Shown: positions 44,342 to 53,155 of the stretch, in pieces
Layout of the letters: each line of letters begins with the position of its first letter
Numbering within the stretch: the stretch's first letter is position 1
NCBI RefSeq assembly: GCF_944387275.1
Contig: NZ_CALXEG010000012.1
Coordinates: forward strand, 1-64,000
From: an uncultured Pseudoflavonifractor sp.
Lineage (GTDB): Bacteria; Bacillota; Clostridia; Oscillospirales; Oscillospiraceae
Direction: 5' to 3'
DNA length: 64,000 nt
The notes under the pieces: generated by a model
Told to the model about the DNA's origin: nothing
The model's database searches: none
The model's input: the letters and a program-made list of their open reading frames with translations, nothing else
Made by a program: the position numbers and the translations under genes

Positions 44342-45210
44342 TATGCCTCAACCTCCTGTCTCTTGGTCAGGTAAACCTGGACGCCGCTGATGATGGCCAC
44401 GATGACAAACAGGATCAGGGCCTCTGCCTGGCCCACGCCGAACTGCCGGGAGGTGAAGGCCTTCTCATACACGTGCATGGCGGCCATCTCGGTGGTGCCG
44501 TAGGGGGCGCCGGCGGTCAGGGACAGGTTGATGTCGTACACCATGAAGGCTCTGGACAGGGTGAGGAACAGGCAGATGGTGATGGAGGACATCATGAGGG
44601 GGAGGATGATGTGGCGCAGCTTGGTCCAGCCGGTGGCGCCGTCAATGCTGGCGGCCTCCATCACGTCCTGGTTCAATCCCATGAAGCCGGCCACGTAGAT
44701 GAGGATCATGTAGCCGGACAGCTGCCACACGGACACCAGCACCAGGGCGGCGAAGGCCAGGCTGGGGTCGGACAGCCAGGAGCTCTCGAAGAGGCTCCAG
44801 CCGGTGGCGTCGCCGATGCCAACGAACACCCGGGAGAACACGAACTGCCAGATGTAGCCCAGCACCAGGCCGCCGATCAGGTTGGGGGTGAAGAAGCCGG
44901 CCCGGAAGAAGTTCTGGGCCTTGATGCCCCGGGTGAGCAGGTAGGCGATGGCGAAGGCCAGCACGTTGACGATGATAACCACAAAGATGACGTACTTGAA
45001 GGTCAGCAGCAGGGAGGTCCAGAACTGGCCGTCCTTTACCACGCTGATAAAGTTGGTGAAGCCCACAAAGTTCTTTACGTCGGACACGCCGTTCCAGTCG
45101 GTGAGGGTCAGGTAGACGCCGTAGATGAAGGGGACGATGACCACTGCCACGAAACAGAACAGGCCCGGCAGCGCAAAACCGCAGAAATCTTTTCCACTCT
45201 TTCTTTTCAT
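44341..45210 (-). CDS. Carbohydrate ABC transporter permease, MalF type
   Basis: This 289-residue membrane protein has six hydrophobic segments. The EAA loop appears as MEAASIDGATGWTKLRHIILPLM near residue 180. N-terminal VVIVPFIYGVYLTLTDWNGV is typical of CUT1 MalF-type permeases. It lies 12 bases after the solute-binding protein gene and overlaps the MalG-type gene by one base, so the three are one unit. Sucrose, raffinose or fructo-oligosaccharide import is inferred from the neighbouring GH32, fructokinase, GH13 and GH36 genes. Confidence 0.93.
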   Translation of the reverse strand: MKRKSGKDFCGFALPGLFCFVAVVIVPFIYGVYLTLTDWNGVSDVKNFVGFTNFISVVKDGQFWTSLLLTFKYVIFVVIIVNVLAFAIAYLLTRGIKAQNFFRAGFFTPNLIGGLVLGYIWQFVFSRVFVGIGDATGWSLFESSWLSDPSLAFAALVLVSVWQLSGYMILIYVAGFMGLNQDVMEAASIDGATGWTKLRHIILPLMMSSITICLFLTLSRAFMVYDINLSLTAGAPYGTTEMAAMHVYEKAFTSRQFGVGQAEALILFVIVAIISGVQVYLTKRQEVEA

Positions 45211-45222
45211 TTCAGTTCCTCC

Positions 45223-46599
45223 TTACTTCTGCTGGGCCCAGTAGTCCTCAATGGACGCGATGAGCTCGGCCCGGTCGCTGCGGCCGGCCAGATACTTCTG
45301 CATGGCGGCGCCCAGAACAGACCAGTGGTCGTTGGGCACGATGGCGGAGGCGTTGAAGGCGGTGCCCTCATGGACGTGGTTGTAGATGTCCCGGCTCAGG
45401 GGGTCGGAGGGCTCATAGGGGTTGTTCTGGAAGGGCGGGATGATGCTGCAGGTCTTGACCAGCATCTGCTGGCCGATCTCGCTGTACACAATCCAGTTCA
45501 GGAACTCCTTGGCGGCGGCCTGCTCCTGCTCGGTGGCCACGATGCCGTCCAGCATCACCTGCTTGGAGGGGGAGGCCTGGATCTCATAGTTGACAAAGTC
45601 GTCCGGGTCGTTGTTCATGAAGTAGGGCAGGAAGCCGTACGCGTCGTCCTCCTCCGCGTCGGCCTCGGCCATGTTGGGCCAGGCCCAGTTGCCGTTGAAC
45701 CAGAAGGCGGTCTTGCCGTCCACCAGGTCAATGGCCATCTCGTCGTAGTCGGCGCCCAGGGGGTCGGCGGCGGCCACGTTGTACTTCTTCAGCACGTCGA
45801 ACATGTCCAGGAACTGGGACATGCGGTCGTAGGTGGTCAGGTCCAGCTCTCCGCTCTTGATCTGGTTAATGACCTCGGCCGCGCCGTCGGAGGTGCCGTC
45901 GTAGGTCTCATAGATGTACTGCAGGTGATGGGCGCCCAGGGACCAGTCCTCCATGGCCAGGGACACCGGGTGCTCCAGCCCGGCGGCCACCAGCCGGTCC
46001 AGCAGGGCCACAAAGTCGTCCAGGGTGTGGAGGGAAGAGGGGTCAAAGGGCTCGCCCAGGGTGTCCTCAATGACCTTCTGGTTGTAGATGATGCCGCGGC
46101 CCTCGATGCACAGGGGGAAGCTGTACACCTTGCCGTTGACCTCGGTCAGGTAGCCCTCGGCCTCGGCCAGCCAGGGCTCGTCGGACAGGTCGGCCGCCTT
46201 GGCCTCGGCCAGGGCGATGACGTCGGTGGTGTCCAGGATGGACATGGTGGGCGGATTGCCCGAGTTGTACAGGCTGACCACCTTGGTGTAGGGCGAGTCG
46301 CCGTCGGTCACCGGCATGACCTCCACGTGGACGCCCGACTTCTTCTCAAACTCCTCGCCCATCTCCACCAGGGCGTTCTGGATCTCCGCCTTGGAGTTGA
46401 GCAGGGTGATGGTGGTGCCCGCCAGGGACTGGTCGTACTCAAAGGTGTCCACAGAGGTGTCGATGGGCTCGGCCTCGTCCACCTCGTTGGGATCGTCCGG
46501 GTTGCTGGCGAATCCGAACCGGACCCCGCTGGCGGCGGCTGAGACCAAAGCGGCCAACAGCGCCACTATCACTATGATGGATATGATTGCTTTTTTCAT
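45223..46599 (-). CDS. Sugar-binding protein of the CUT1-type importer
   Basis: This 458-residue extracellular solute-binding protein resembles the bacterial SBP type 1 fold: GTTITLLNSKAEIQNALVEM near residue 55, VVSLYNSGNPPTMSILDTTD near 95, WFNGNWAWPNMAEAD near 300 and NDHWSVLGAAMQKYLAG near 427. The N-terminus is a hydrophobic helix (IISIIVIVALLAALVSAAASG) without a lipobox Cys, which is odd for a Gram-positive binding protein. It may be held as an uncleaved anchor. ATG 46599 follows GGGAGG. A promoter and LacI-type operator lie upstream. This gene heads the sucrose-type operon. Confidence 0.92.
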   Translation of the reverse strand: MKKAIISIIVIVALLAALVSAAASGVRFGFASNPDDPNEVDEAEPIDTSVDTFEYDQSLAGTTITLLNSKAEIQNALVEMGEEFEKKSGVHVEVMPVTDGDSPYTKVVSLYNSGNPPTMSILDTTDVIALAEAKAADLSDEPWLAEAEGYLTEVNGKVYSFPLCIEGRGIIYNQKVIEDTLGEPFDPSSLHTLDDFVALLDRLVAAGLEHPVSLAMEDWSLGAHHLQYIYETYDGTSDGAAEVINQIKSGELDLTTYDRMSQFLDMFDVLKKYNVAAADPLGADYDEMAIDLVDGKTAFWFNGNWAWPNMAEADAEEDDAYGFLPYFMNNDPDDFVNYEIQASPSKQVMLDGIVATEQEQAAAKEFLNWIVYSEIGQQMLVKTCSIIPPFQNNPYEPSDPLSRDIYNHVHEGTAFNASAIVPNDHWSVLGAAMQKYLAGRSDRAELIASIEDYWAQQK

Positions 46600-46644
46600 A
46601 AATGCGCCTCCCACTCCTTAAATATTTCACAAAACATGAAATGG

Positions 46645-46652
46645 AACCGGTT
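46645..46652. promoter_or_regulatory. LacI-type operator of the sucrose operon
   Basis: GGAACCGGTTAC, with a perfect AACCGGTT core, lies just downstream of the -10 of the solute-binding protein gene. A closely related site is at 52094-52103. Confidence 0.7.
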
Positions 46653-46663
46653 ACTTCGCCCTT

Positions 46664-46693
46664 ATATTAGCACCTTTTGAAAGGATTCGTCAA
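46664..46693 (-). promoter_or_regulatory. Promoter of the sucrose-type operon
   Basis: On minus, TTGACG (46693-46688), an 18-base spacer and TAATAT (46669-46664). The operator starts about 12 bases downstream of the -10, placing it over the transcription start. Confidence 0.7.
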
Positions 46694-46870
46694 TCGTTTT
46701 ACCGTCAAATAAACCAACTTTGTAAATATCGTCCGAACTGTTTTAGTCATTATTATACATATTACACAATACCTCCCCGGAGTCCTATCCGTTGTACATT
46801 TCCAGCGCGTCTGCTATAATATTACAATAGTCCGGCGGCGGAGTACGCCGGCATGACAAGGGGCGCTGTT

Positions 46871-47905
46871 ATGGAACCGAAAAAGAAGATTACCTTTGAC
46901 GACATTGCCAGATATACCAATTTTTCCAAGACCACCATCTCCCGCTACTTCAACAACCCGGACTCCCTGGCCCCGGAGAGCCAGCGGATCATCTCCGACG
47001 CTCTGGAGAAGCTCCACTACAAAGAGAACAAGGTGGCCCGCATCCTGGCCAACGGCCAGACCGAGTTCATCGGCATCATCCTGCCCGAGTTCTACCACCG
47101 GTTCTTCTCCGAGGTGCTCAACCAGATCCTGTCCACCTATGAGACCTACGGCTACAAATTCCTGGTGTTCGTGGGCAACCGGAATGAGGAGAGCGAGCGG
47201 CGGTACATCCGGGAGCTGATGGCCTACCAGATCGAGGGCATGATCGTCCTCAGCCACACCATCTCGTCGGAGGAGCTGGCGGCGCTGCACCTGCCCATCG
47301 TGACCATGGAGCGGGAGGACAGGCACGTGTGCAGCGTCAACACCGACAACTACGCCGGCGGCCGCCAGGCGGCGCAGCTGCTGGACGAGTGCGGCTGCGA
47401 CGTGCTCCTCCACATCAACTCGCCCACCAGCCCCCTCATCCCGGCCTACGGCCGCATCACCGGCTTTCTGGACTACTGTCAGGACCACGGCCTGCGCCAC
47501 GAGCTGATACTGCGGGACGTGGACCGCTCCCACGAGAGCGACCTGGCCATCCTGCGGGAGCTGATCGACGACATGGAGGAGCGGTACAGGGGCCAGAAAA
47601 AGGGGATCTTCCTCTCCAACGACACCCTGGCCAGCACCATGATCAACCTGCTGTTCCTCAAGTACGGGCGTCTTCCCGACGACTACCGCATTGTGGGCTT
47701 CGACAACTCCCCCGCATCCCGAGAGGCCATCATCCCCGTCAGCACGGTGGGACAGCAGGTGGAGCTGCTGGCCCAGGAGGCGGTGGCCCTGGTGGTGGAG
47801 CAGATCAACGCCCGCAAGGACGGCAAGCCCCTCCACAGCCGGAAGCCGGTCCACAAGGTCATCGACCCGGTGCTCATCCGCCGGGCCTCCACCGGAGACA
47901 CCTGA
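46871..47905 (+). CDS. LacI-family regulator of the sucrose/raffinose locus
   Basis: This protein of about 344 residues has an N-terminal helix-turn-helix (ITFDDIARYTNFSKTTISRYF, residues 7-27) and hinge (KLHYKENKVARIL), then a periplasmic-binding-like effector domain with EFIGIILPEFYHRFFSEVL near residue 62 and IVGFDNSPASREAIIP near 275. ATG 46871 follows AAGGGG. It is divergent from the ABC importer operon and upstream of the convergent GH13-GH36 unit. The AACCGGTT-core sites at 46645 and 52094 are its likely operators. The effector is probably sucrose, a fructoside or a galactosyl-sucrose. Confidence 0.92.
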   Translation: MEPKKKITFDDIARYTNFSKTTISRYFNNPDSLAPESQRIISDALEKLHYKENKVARILANGQTEFIGIILPEFYHRFFSEVLNQILSTYETYGYKFLVFVGNRNEESERRYIRELMAYQIEGMIVLSHTISSEELAALHLPIVTMEREDRHVCSVNTDNYAGGRQAAQLLDECGCDVLLHINSPTSPLIPAYGRITGFLDYCQDHGLRHELILRDVDRSHESDLAILRELIDDMEERYRGQKKGIFLSNDTLASTMINLLFLKYGRLPDDYRIVGFDNSPASREAIIPVSTVGQQVELLAQEAVALVVEQINARKDGKPLHSRKPVHKVIDPVLIRRASTGDT

Positions 47906-47967
47906 GGGCCTGTCTCATTTTATTCCGCTCCCGGCAGCGGTATCACTGCCTGTCCCCAAAAACGCAA

Positions 47968-47997
47968 AAGCAGCCCGGGAATTCCCGGGCTGCTTTC
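47968..47997. terminator. Bidirectional terminator
   Basis: AAAGCAGCCCGGG AATT CCCGGGCTGCTTT is a perfect palindromic stem with T-runs both ways. It lies between the convergent LacI and GH13 genes. Confidence 0.9.
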
Positions 47998-48013
47998 CTT
48001 TATATAATGTGGT

Positions 48014-49711
48014 TCAGTCCTCCAGGACCCAAACGGCGGCCTGCCAGGGCGCCAGGGTCATAGCGCCGGGGGCGGCGGGGGCCGCTTGCCAGTTGGCGAT
48101 GAGCAGGCGGCTCTTCCGTCCGGTCAGCTCCTCCGGCAGGTCAAATTTTGCCTCTTTCCCGGACAGATTGCACACGGCGAGCAGGGTTTTGCCCTCCAGC
48201 GTGCGGGTGTAGGCGAAGAGCTGGGGATGGTCGGGGAGGATCAGGTGGTACTTGCCGTAGACGATCAGGTCCTTGTCGGGGGAATTCCGCCGCAGGCCGA
48301 TGAGCTTCTGATAGTAGTGGAACACGGAGTCCGCCCGGCCCAGCTGCTCTTTGGCGTTGATCTGGACATAGTTGGGGTTGACCATGATCCAGGGCCGGCC
48401 GGTGGTGAATCCAGCGTTGGGGGAGCCGTCCCACTGGAAGGGGGTGCGGGCGTTGTCCCGGCTCTTGTAGGCGATGGCGGCCATCAGCTCCGCCTGGGGC
48501 ATGACCCCCCGGGCGCTCAGGTCCCGGTAGGCGTTGATGGACTCCAGGTCCCGGTAGTTCTCAATGGGCCCGAAGGGCACGTTGGTCATGCCCAGCTCCT
48601 CCCCCTGGTACACGTAGGGGGTACCCTGCATCATGTGCAGACAGGTGGCGATGCACTTGGCCGAAATCTCCCGATTTTCGGGGGAGTCGTCCCCCAGCCG
48701 GGAGACGATGCGGGGCTGGTCGTGGTTGCAGAAGTACAGGCTGTTCCAGGCCACCCCGTCCAGCTCGTTCTGCCACCGGGAGAGCAGCTTTTTCAGGGCC
48801 ACCAGGTCTATCTTTCGGGTGCTCCACTTGCCGGTGACCGCGTCGCCGCCGTCCAGGTCCACATGCTCGAACTGGAACACCATGTTCAGCTCGGTGCCCT
48901 GGGCGTTGGCGTACTGCTTGGCCTGATCGATGGTCACCCCGGCGCACTCGCCCACAGTGAGCAGGTCGTAGTGGGAGAGCACCTTCCGGCGCATCTCCTG
49001 GAGGTACTCGTGGACATGGGGGCCGTTGCAGCAGCCCAGGTTGCAGGAGGCGTAGGGGGCGCCGTTGGTGGGCATGTCGGGCAGGCCCTCCCGCTTGGAG
49101 ATCATGGAGATCACGTCCATGCGGAAGCCGTCGATGCCCTTGTCGCACCACCAGGTCATCATGTCGAACACCGCCTGCCGCACCGCCGGGTTGTCCCAGT
49201 TCAGGTCGGGCTGCTTGGGGGAGAAGCAGTGGAGGTAGTACATGCCGGTGGCGTCGTCGTAAGTCCAGGCGGGACCGGAGAAGGAGGAGCCCCAGTTGTT
49301 GGGCTCCTTTCCGTCCTTGCCCTCCCGCCAGATGTAGAAGTCCCGCTTGGGGTTGTCTTTGGACTTGCGGCTCTCCACAAACCAGGGGTGCTCGTCGGAG
49401 GTGTGGTTGACCACCAGGTCCATGACGATCTTCAGCCCCCGGGCGTGGGCCTCAGAGAGCAGCTTGTCAAAGTCGGCCATGGTTCCGAACTCGTCCATAA
49501 TGGCCTGATAGTCGCTGATGTCGTAGCCGTTGTCGTCGTTGGGGGAGCGGTACACCGGCGAGAGCCAGATGACGTTGACGCCCAGCTCCTTGATATAGTC
49601 CAGCCTGCTGGTGATGCCGGGCAGGTCGCCGATGCCGTCGCCGTTGGAGTCGCAGAAGCTGCGGGGGTAAATCTGATAGATGACGCTCTCTTTCCACCAT
49701 GCCTTGTCCAT
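48014..49711 (-). CDS. GH13 alpha-glucosidase / oligo-1,6-glucosidase
   Basis: This cytoplasmic GH13 enzyme of about 565 residues releases glucose from short alpha-glucosides or the glucosyl end of sucrose. It begins KAWWKESVIYQIYPRSF, the classic alpha-glucosidase opening. GH13 sites are seen: DLVVNHTSDEHPWF near residue 97, nucleophile Asp in GFRMDVISM near 196, acid/base Glu in LTVGECAG near 252 and FCNHDQPRIVSR near 328. GAAGGAGG lies eight bases before ATG 49711, so that start is chosen over ATG 49720, which abuts the ribosome site. It follows the GH36 gene by 17 bases in one operon. Confidence 0.93.
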   Translation of the reverse strand: MDKAWWKESVIYQIYPRSFCDSNGDGIGDLPGITSRLDYIKELGVNVIWLSPVYRSPNDDNGYDISDYQAIMDEFGTMADFDKLLSEAHARGLKIVMDLVVNHTSDEHPWFVESRKSKDNPKRDFYIWREGKDGKEPNNWGSSFSGPAWTYDDATGMYYLHCFSPKQPDLNWDNPAVRQAVFDMMTWWCDKGIDGFRMDVISMISKREGLPDMPTNGAPYASCNLGCCNGPHVHEYLQEMRRKVLSHYDLLTVGECAGVTIDQAKQYANAQGTELNMVFQFEHVDLDGGDAVTGKWSTRKIDLVALKKLLSRWQNELDGVAWNSLYFCNHDQPRIVSRLGDDSPENREISAKCIATCLHMMQGTPYVYQGEELGMTNVPFGPIENYRDLESINAYRDLSARGVMPQAELMAAIAYKSRDNARTPFQWDGSPNAGFTTGRPWIMVNPNYVQINAKEQLGRADSVFHYYQKLIGLRRNSPDKDLIVYGKYHLILPDHPQLFAYTRTLEGKTLLAVCNLSGKEAKFDLPEELTGRKSRLLIANWQAAPAAPGAMTLAPWQAAVWVLED

Positions 49712-49728
49712 CTCAGGCATCCTCCTTC

Positions 49729-51912
49729 TTATACCGCCTCGATCTGATACTGAACGGCCTGGTACTGGTCCAGGAAGGGCAGGGCCAGCCCGGCGTACAT
49801 GAGCTCGTCGCCGCCGTAGACCACGCCGTTCACCCGATAATTCCGGTCCGGGTCCAGGCCCTTGAGCCGCAGCAGGGGCCGCACCGGGTTGGCGTGGCGC
49901 ACGGTCTGCACCAGACCCACCACCGCCCGGCTCTTGTCGGCGGTGACGTGCATCCAGGCGCAGTAGCTGTCCTCCTGGCGGAAGGGGCTGGTCAGGCGGT
50001 AGTAGTCCCCCCGCATCACCACGTCCCAGTAGGTGCGGAAGGCGGCGATCTGCTCCGCCACCTCCTTCAGCTCCTCGGCGGTCAGCTCGTTCAGGTCCAG
50101 CTCGTAGCCGAAGGTGCCCGCCGCCGCCACAACACCCCGGGTGTGGAGGGGAGTGGCGCGGTGGGTCAGGCCGTTGGGCACGGCGGACACATGGGCGCCC
50201 ATGGCGCAGCAGGGGTAGCAGAAGGAGGTGCCGTACTGGATACGCAGCCGGTCGGCGGCGTCGGTGTTGTCGGAGCACCAGATCTGGGGGGTGTAGTACA
50301 GCATGCCGCAGTCAAACCGGCCGCCGCCGCCGCTGCACCCCTCGATGAGCAGGTCGGGGAACTCCTGGTGCAGGGTCTCCAGGATCTCGTACACCGCCAG
50401 CACAAACCGGTGGTACACCTCGCCCTGGCGCTCCGCGGGCAGTCCGGCGCTCCACACGTCGGTGAGGCTGCGGTTCATATCCCACTTCACGTAGGAGATG
50501 TCGGCGCTCTTGAGCATGGCCCGCAGGTTGTCCAGCACGTACCCCTTCACCTCGGGGCGGGTCAGGTCCAGCACCAGCTGGTAGCGCCCCCGGGTGACGG
50601 GCCGTCCCGGCACCTGGAAGGCCCAGTCGGGGTGGGCGCGGTACAGGTCGGAGTTCTCGTTGACCATCTCCGGCTCCACCCAGATGCCGAACTTCATGCC
50701 CAGGTCGTGGATGCGCTTGGCCAGGGGGGCCAGGCCGCCGGGCAGCTTCTCCTGGTTCACGTTCCAGTCGCCCAGACCGCCGAAGTCGTCGTTGCGCTGG
50801 CCGAACCAGCCGTCGTCCATGACCATCATCTCCACGCCCACCTTGCTGGCCGCCTGGGCGATGGAGCAGATCTTGTCCGCGTCAAAGTTGAAGAGGGTGG
50901 CCTCCCAGTTGTTGATGAGGATGGGCCGGCGCTGGTCCTTCCAGGGACCCCGGCACAGGTTGAGCCGGATGGCCCGGTGGAACATCTGGCTCATATAGCC
51001 CAGGCCACGGGCGGAGAACACCATGGCCGCCTCGGGGGCGGTGAAGGTCTCACCGGGCTGGAGCAGCCAGGAGAAGTGGAAGGGGTGGATGCCCATGGTC
51101 ATCCGGGTCTCGTGGAACTGGGTGTACTCCACCGAGGCCAGGAAATTGCCCGAGTACACCAGGGCCATGCCCCAGCAGCGGCCCGCGTCCTCGGTGGCGT
51201 CCCTGTCGCACAGCACCAGGAAGGGGTTCTGCTGGTGGCTGGAGGAGCCACGGACGCTGCCGGCGGTGTGGATGCCCTGGGTGAGGGCGGCCCGCACCGG
51301 CTCCCGCTCCCGGGCGTAGGCGCCGCCCAGGGTGATGAAGTCGTGGTCCCCCACCGGGAAGTCCAGGCACGCGGAGGCCACACGGGTGAGCCGCACCGGG
51401 GCGGAGCCGTCGTTGCGTACCCGCACCGCCCGGGTGATCATGTCGTACTCCTCCAGCACGCCGTAGAGTAGCTCCACCACCAGGCTGCTGCACCGGTCCC
51501 GCAGCTCCACGGTGAGGGTCTGGGCGGTGACTCCCTCGCCGTAAAAGGCGGGCAGGCCCTCCAGGGCGTACTTGCCCTCCTCAATGGTGTGGCGGACGTA
51601 GCGGAAATCCGCCGTGTGGCTGCCGTCGGCCAGGTCTACCTCCAGGGAGGGGGTGCGGAAGTCCCCCACGCCGCTGGAGGAGTACTCCTGGGGCTGGGTG
51701 TCCAGGGACCAGGTCCGGTCCAGGCCCACCTCGTCCGGGTTGGGGGAGAAGCCCCGGTCCTCCGGGCAGATCAGCCGGGAGAGATCGCCGCCTCGGAGCT
51801 TCTGGCCGTAGTAGGTGTGGAGCAGCACCCCGGTGGGGTCGATCTTCATCTGATAGGTGGTGCTGCGGGTGCTCAGGTTGATGGTGCGCTGGGAAGCGTC
51901 AAATCCGATCAT
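49729..51912 (-). CDS. GH36 alpha-galactosidase
   Basis: This 727-residue enzyme removes alpha-1,6-galactose from raffinose, stachyose or melibiose. The GH36 N-terminal beta-supersandwich (about 1-325) is followed by the catalytic barrel. Motifs include VMDDGWFGQRND near residue 363, the nucleophile Asp in SYVKWDMNRSLTD near 472 and the acid/base Asp in EGCSGGGGRFDCGMLY near 522. There is no signal peptide, so it acts on imported sugar. ATG 51912 has AAGGATG upstream. It leads a two-gene operon with the GH13 glucosidase, behind an AAACCGGTTT operator at 52094. Confidence 0.95.
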   Translation of the reverse strand: MIGFDASQRTINLSTRSTTYQMKIDPTGVLLHTYYGQKLRGGDLSRLICPEDRGFSPNPDEVGLDRTWSLDTQPQEYSSSGVGDFRTPSLEVDLADGSHTADFRYVRHTIEEGKYALEGLPAFYGEGVTAQTLTVELRDRCSSLVVELLYGVLEEYDMITRAVRVRNDGSAPVRLTRVASACLDFPVGDHDFITLGGAYAREREPVRAALTQGIHTAGSVRGSSSHQQNPFLVLCDRDATEDAGRCWGMALVYSGNFLASVEYTQFHETRMTMGIHPFHFSWLLQPGETFTAPEAAMVFSARGLGYMSQMFHRAIRLNLCRGPWKDQRRPILINNWEATLFNFDADKICSIAQAASKVGVEMMVMDDGWFGQRNDDFGGLGDWNVNQEKLPGGLAPLAKRIHDLGMKFGIWVEPEMVNENSDLYRAHPDWAFQVPGRPVTRGRYQLVLDLTRPEVKGYVLDNLRAMLKSADISYVKWDMNRSLTDVWSAGLPAERQGEVYHRFVLAVYEILETLHQEFPDLLIEGCSGGGGRFDCGMLYYTPQIWCSDNTDAADRLRIQYGTSFCYPCCAMGAHVSAVPNGLTHRATPLHTRGVVAAAGTFGYELDLNELTAEELKEVAEQIAAFRTYWDVVMRGDYYRLTSPFRQEDSYCAWMHVTADKSRAVVGLVQTVRHANPVRPLLRLKGLDPDRNYRVNGVVYGGDELMYAGLALPFLDQYQAVQYQIEAV

Positions 51913-52093
51913 GGCAGATCATCCTTCTGACATAGAGTAGTGGCCGCCGCCCGGGGCGGATGTCAGCTTTATTGTACCACATTGTTTGTATTTTTCCAGT
52001 CTATTTCTTGTCAAGAAATCCGTGTATCCGGATTTGTCTGCGCCCGCAATCCTTAGAGCTCCAACGGCTTTGTCTATAACGTCCAAAAACATG

Positions 52094-52103
52094 AAACCGG
52101 TTT
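52094..52103. promoter_or_regulatory. LacI-type operator of the GH36-GH13 operon
   Basis: GAAACCGGTTTT contains a perfect 10-bp palindrome and shares the AACCGGTT core with the site at 46645-46652. This suggests one LacI regulator for both units. Confidence 0.7.
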
Positions 52104-52210
52104 TATGATTTCTGCAAAAAAGTTCTCTATTCCGCTCCGAACGCCGCCGACGCCCAGGTCCTTGGCCGGGCGTCCAAAGGGCGGCCCTCGCACAGAGCCA
52201 CTTCTGCAAT

Positions 52211-52246
52211 AAAAAACCTCCCCAAGCGAGATCTCGCTTGCGGAGG
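52211..52246 (-). terminator. Terminator following the tRNA 3'-half
   Basis: On minus, CCTCC and CAAGCGAGA pair with TCTCGCTTG and GGAGG (one C-C mismatch), followed by TTTTTT. This is what would end a real tRNA transcript, so the tRNA 3' end is in its native setting. Confidence 0.7.
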
Positions 52247-52248
52247 AA

Positions 52249-52289
52249 TGGCACGCCCGAGGGGATTCGAACCTCCGACCTACCGCTTA
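52249..52289 (-). tRNA. tRNA 3'-half only (probable attachment-site remnant)
   Basis: On minus, the segment reads TAAGCGGTAGGTCGGAGG, then TTCGAATCC and CGGGCGTGCCA: the 3' part of an anticodon arm, variable loop, T-arm, acceptor strand and CCA. Upstream, on the 5' side (higher coordinates), the sequence does not fold into an anticodon stem, D-arm or 5' acceptor strand. It is therefore a partial tRNA gene. A similar 3'-half lies at 63950-64000. Integrases that use tRNA genes leave exactly such fragments. Confidence 0.65.
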
Positions 52290-52368
52290 CGGGGATCAGG
52301 AAAGAGCTTTGCAACAAGATTTCCGGTTTGCAAAGTTATCTGTACAAATTTTCCCCTTTAGAGGCAGG

Positions 52369-52397
52369 TTGAAATGGAGAGCAGCGTCGTTTATAAT
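52369..52397 (+). promoter_or_regulatory. Promoter of the two-component system
   Basis: TTGAAA (52369-52374), a 17-base spacer and TATAAT (52392-52397) lie about 42 bases before the response-regulator start. Confidence 0.85.
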
Positions 52398-52438
52398 AAA
52401 AATATATACATACAAGTACAGGGAGAGGGAGGAACAAA

Positions 52439-53146
52439 ATGCTCAGAGTCGCCATTGTGGAGGACGAACAAAAGGTAGCTGATGAGATGGCCTCTTTTTT
52501 CGCGCGATACGGTGCAGAGACGGATACTGAGTTTCAGGTCACGAAGTTTCCCAATGCTGTGAACTTCCTTTCAGGCTATCAGGCGGGGTTTGATATCATC
52601 TGCATGGACATCGAAATGCCGCATATGAACGGAATGGAAGCGGCAAAAAAGCTGAGGGAGATAGACAGCCAGGTGGTGCTGATTTTTGTCACCAACCTGG
52701 CGCAATACGCCATAGACGGCTATGAAGTAGACGCCATGAGCTATATGCTCAAGCCGACAAAGTACGCTACATTCCGCTTTGTGATCAAGAAGGCCATGGA
52801 GCGGTGCAAAAAAGCGGAAAAGAGCAAGATCGAGATCATGGAGAACGGCACCCTGCTCTGCCTGCCTGTATCCGCCGTCTATTATGTGGAGATCAACGAC
52901 CACTCCATTCTGTATCACACGAACCAGGGCAATTATAAAGGCTACGGCACGATGAAAAAGGTGGAGGATGCTGTGCCGCCCGGGCAGTTTTTCCGGTGCA
53001 ACAGCTGCTACCTTGTGAATCTGGAACATGTGAAAAAGGTCGATGGCAATAACGTCTGGGTGGGCAGCGAAGTTATCCAGGTAAGCAGGCCGCGGAAAAA
53101 GAGCTTCCTGGAAGCCCTGCACGAGTACTATTGCCAAACACAGTAG
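52439..53146 (+). CDS. LytTR-family response regulator
   Basis: This 235-residue transcription factor has a receiver domain (about 1-120) with acidic pocket VEDE at residues 7-10 and phosphoacceptor Asp57 in IICMDIEMPHMNG, and a LytTR DNA-binding domain (about 135-233) with YVEINDHSILYHT and FFRCNSCYLVNLEHVKKV. The layout is that of AgrA/ComE-type regulators. GAGGGAGGAACAAA precedes ATG 52439. The histidine kinase follows after nine bases. Codon use looks richer in A and T than in the metabolic genes to the left, in line with an acquired island. No AgrB/AgrD-type peptide genes are adjacent. Confidence 0.94.
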   Translation: MLRVAIVEDEQKVADEMASFFARYGAETDTEFQVTKFPNAVNFLSGYQAGFDIICMDIEMPHMNGMEAAKKLREIDSQVVLIFVTNLAQYAIDGYEVDAMSYMLKPTKYATFRFVIKKAMERCKKAEKSKIEIMENGTLLCLPVSAVYYVEINDHSILYHTNQGNYKGYGTMKKVEDAVPPGQFFRCNSCYLVNLEHVKKVDGNNVWVGSEVIQVSRPRKKSFLEALHEYYCQTQ

Positions 53147-53155
53147 GGGCGCAAG

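Larger units (their letters stand above)
51913..52438. other. Regulatory and junction region upstream of GH36
   Basis: From left to right this gene-free stretch holds an AT-rich leader (about 51965-52020), the AAACCGGTTT operator (52094-52103), a tRNA-type terminator (52211-52246), a tRNA 3'-half (52249-52289) and the promoter of the two-component system (52369-52397). No other gene is seen. Confidence 0.6.

Noticed and set aside
44473..46542. Very long plus-strand frame opposite the sugar transporter genes
   Set aside because: It has the His/Gly/Val-rich antisense composition; the minus frames encode recognisable permeases and a binding protein.
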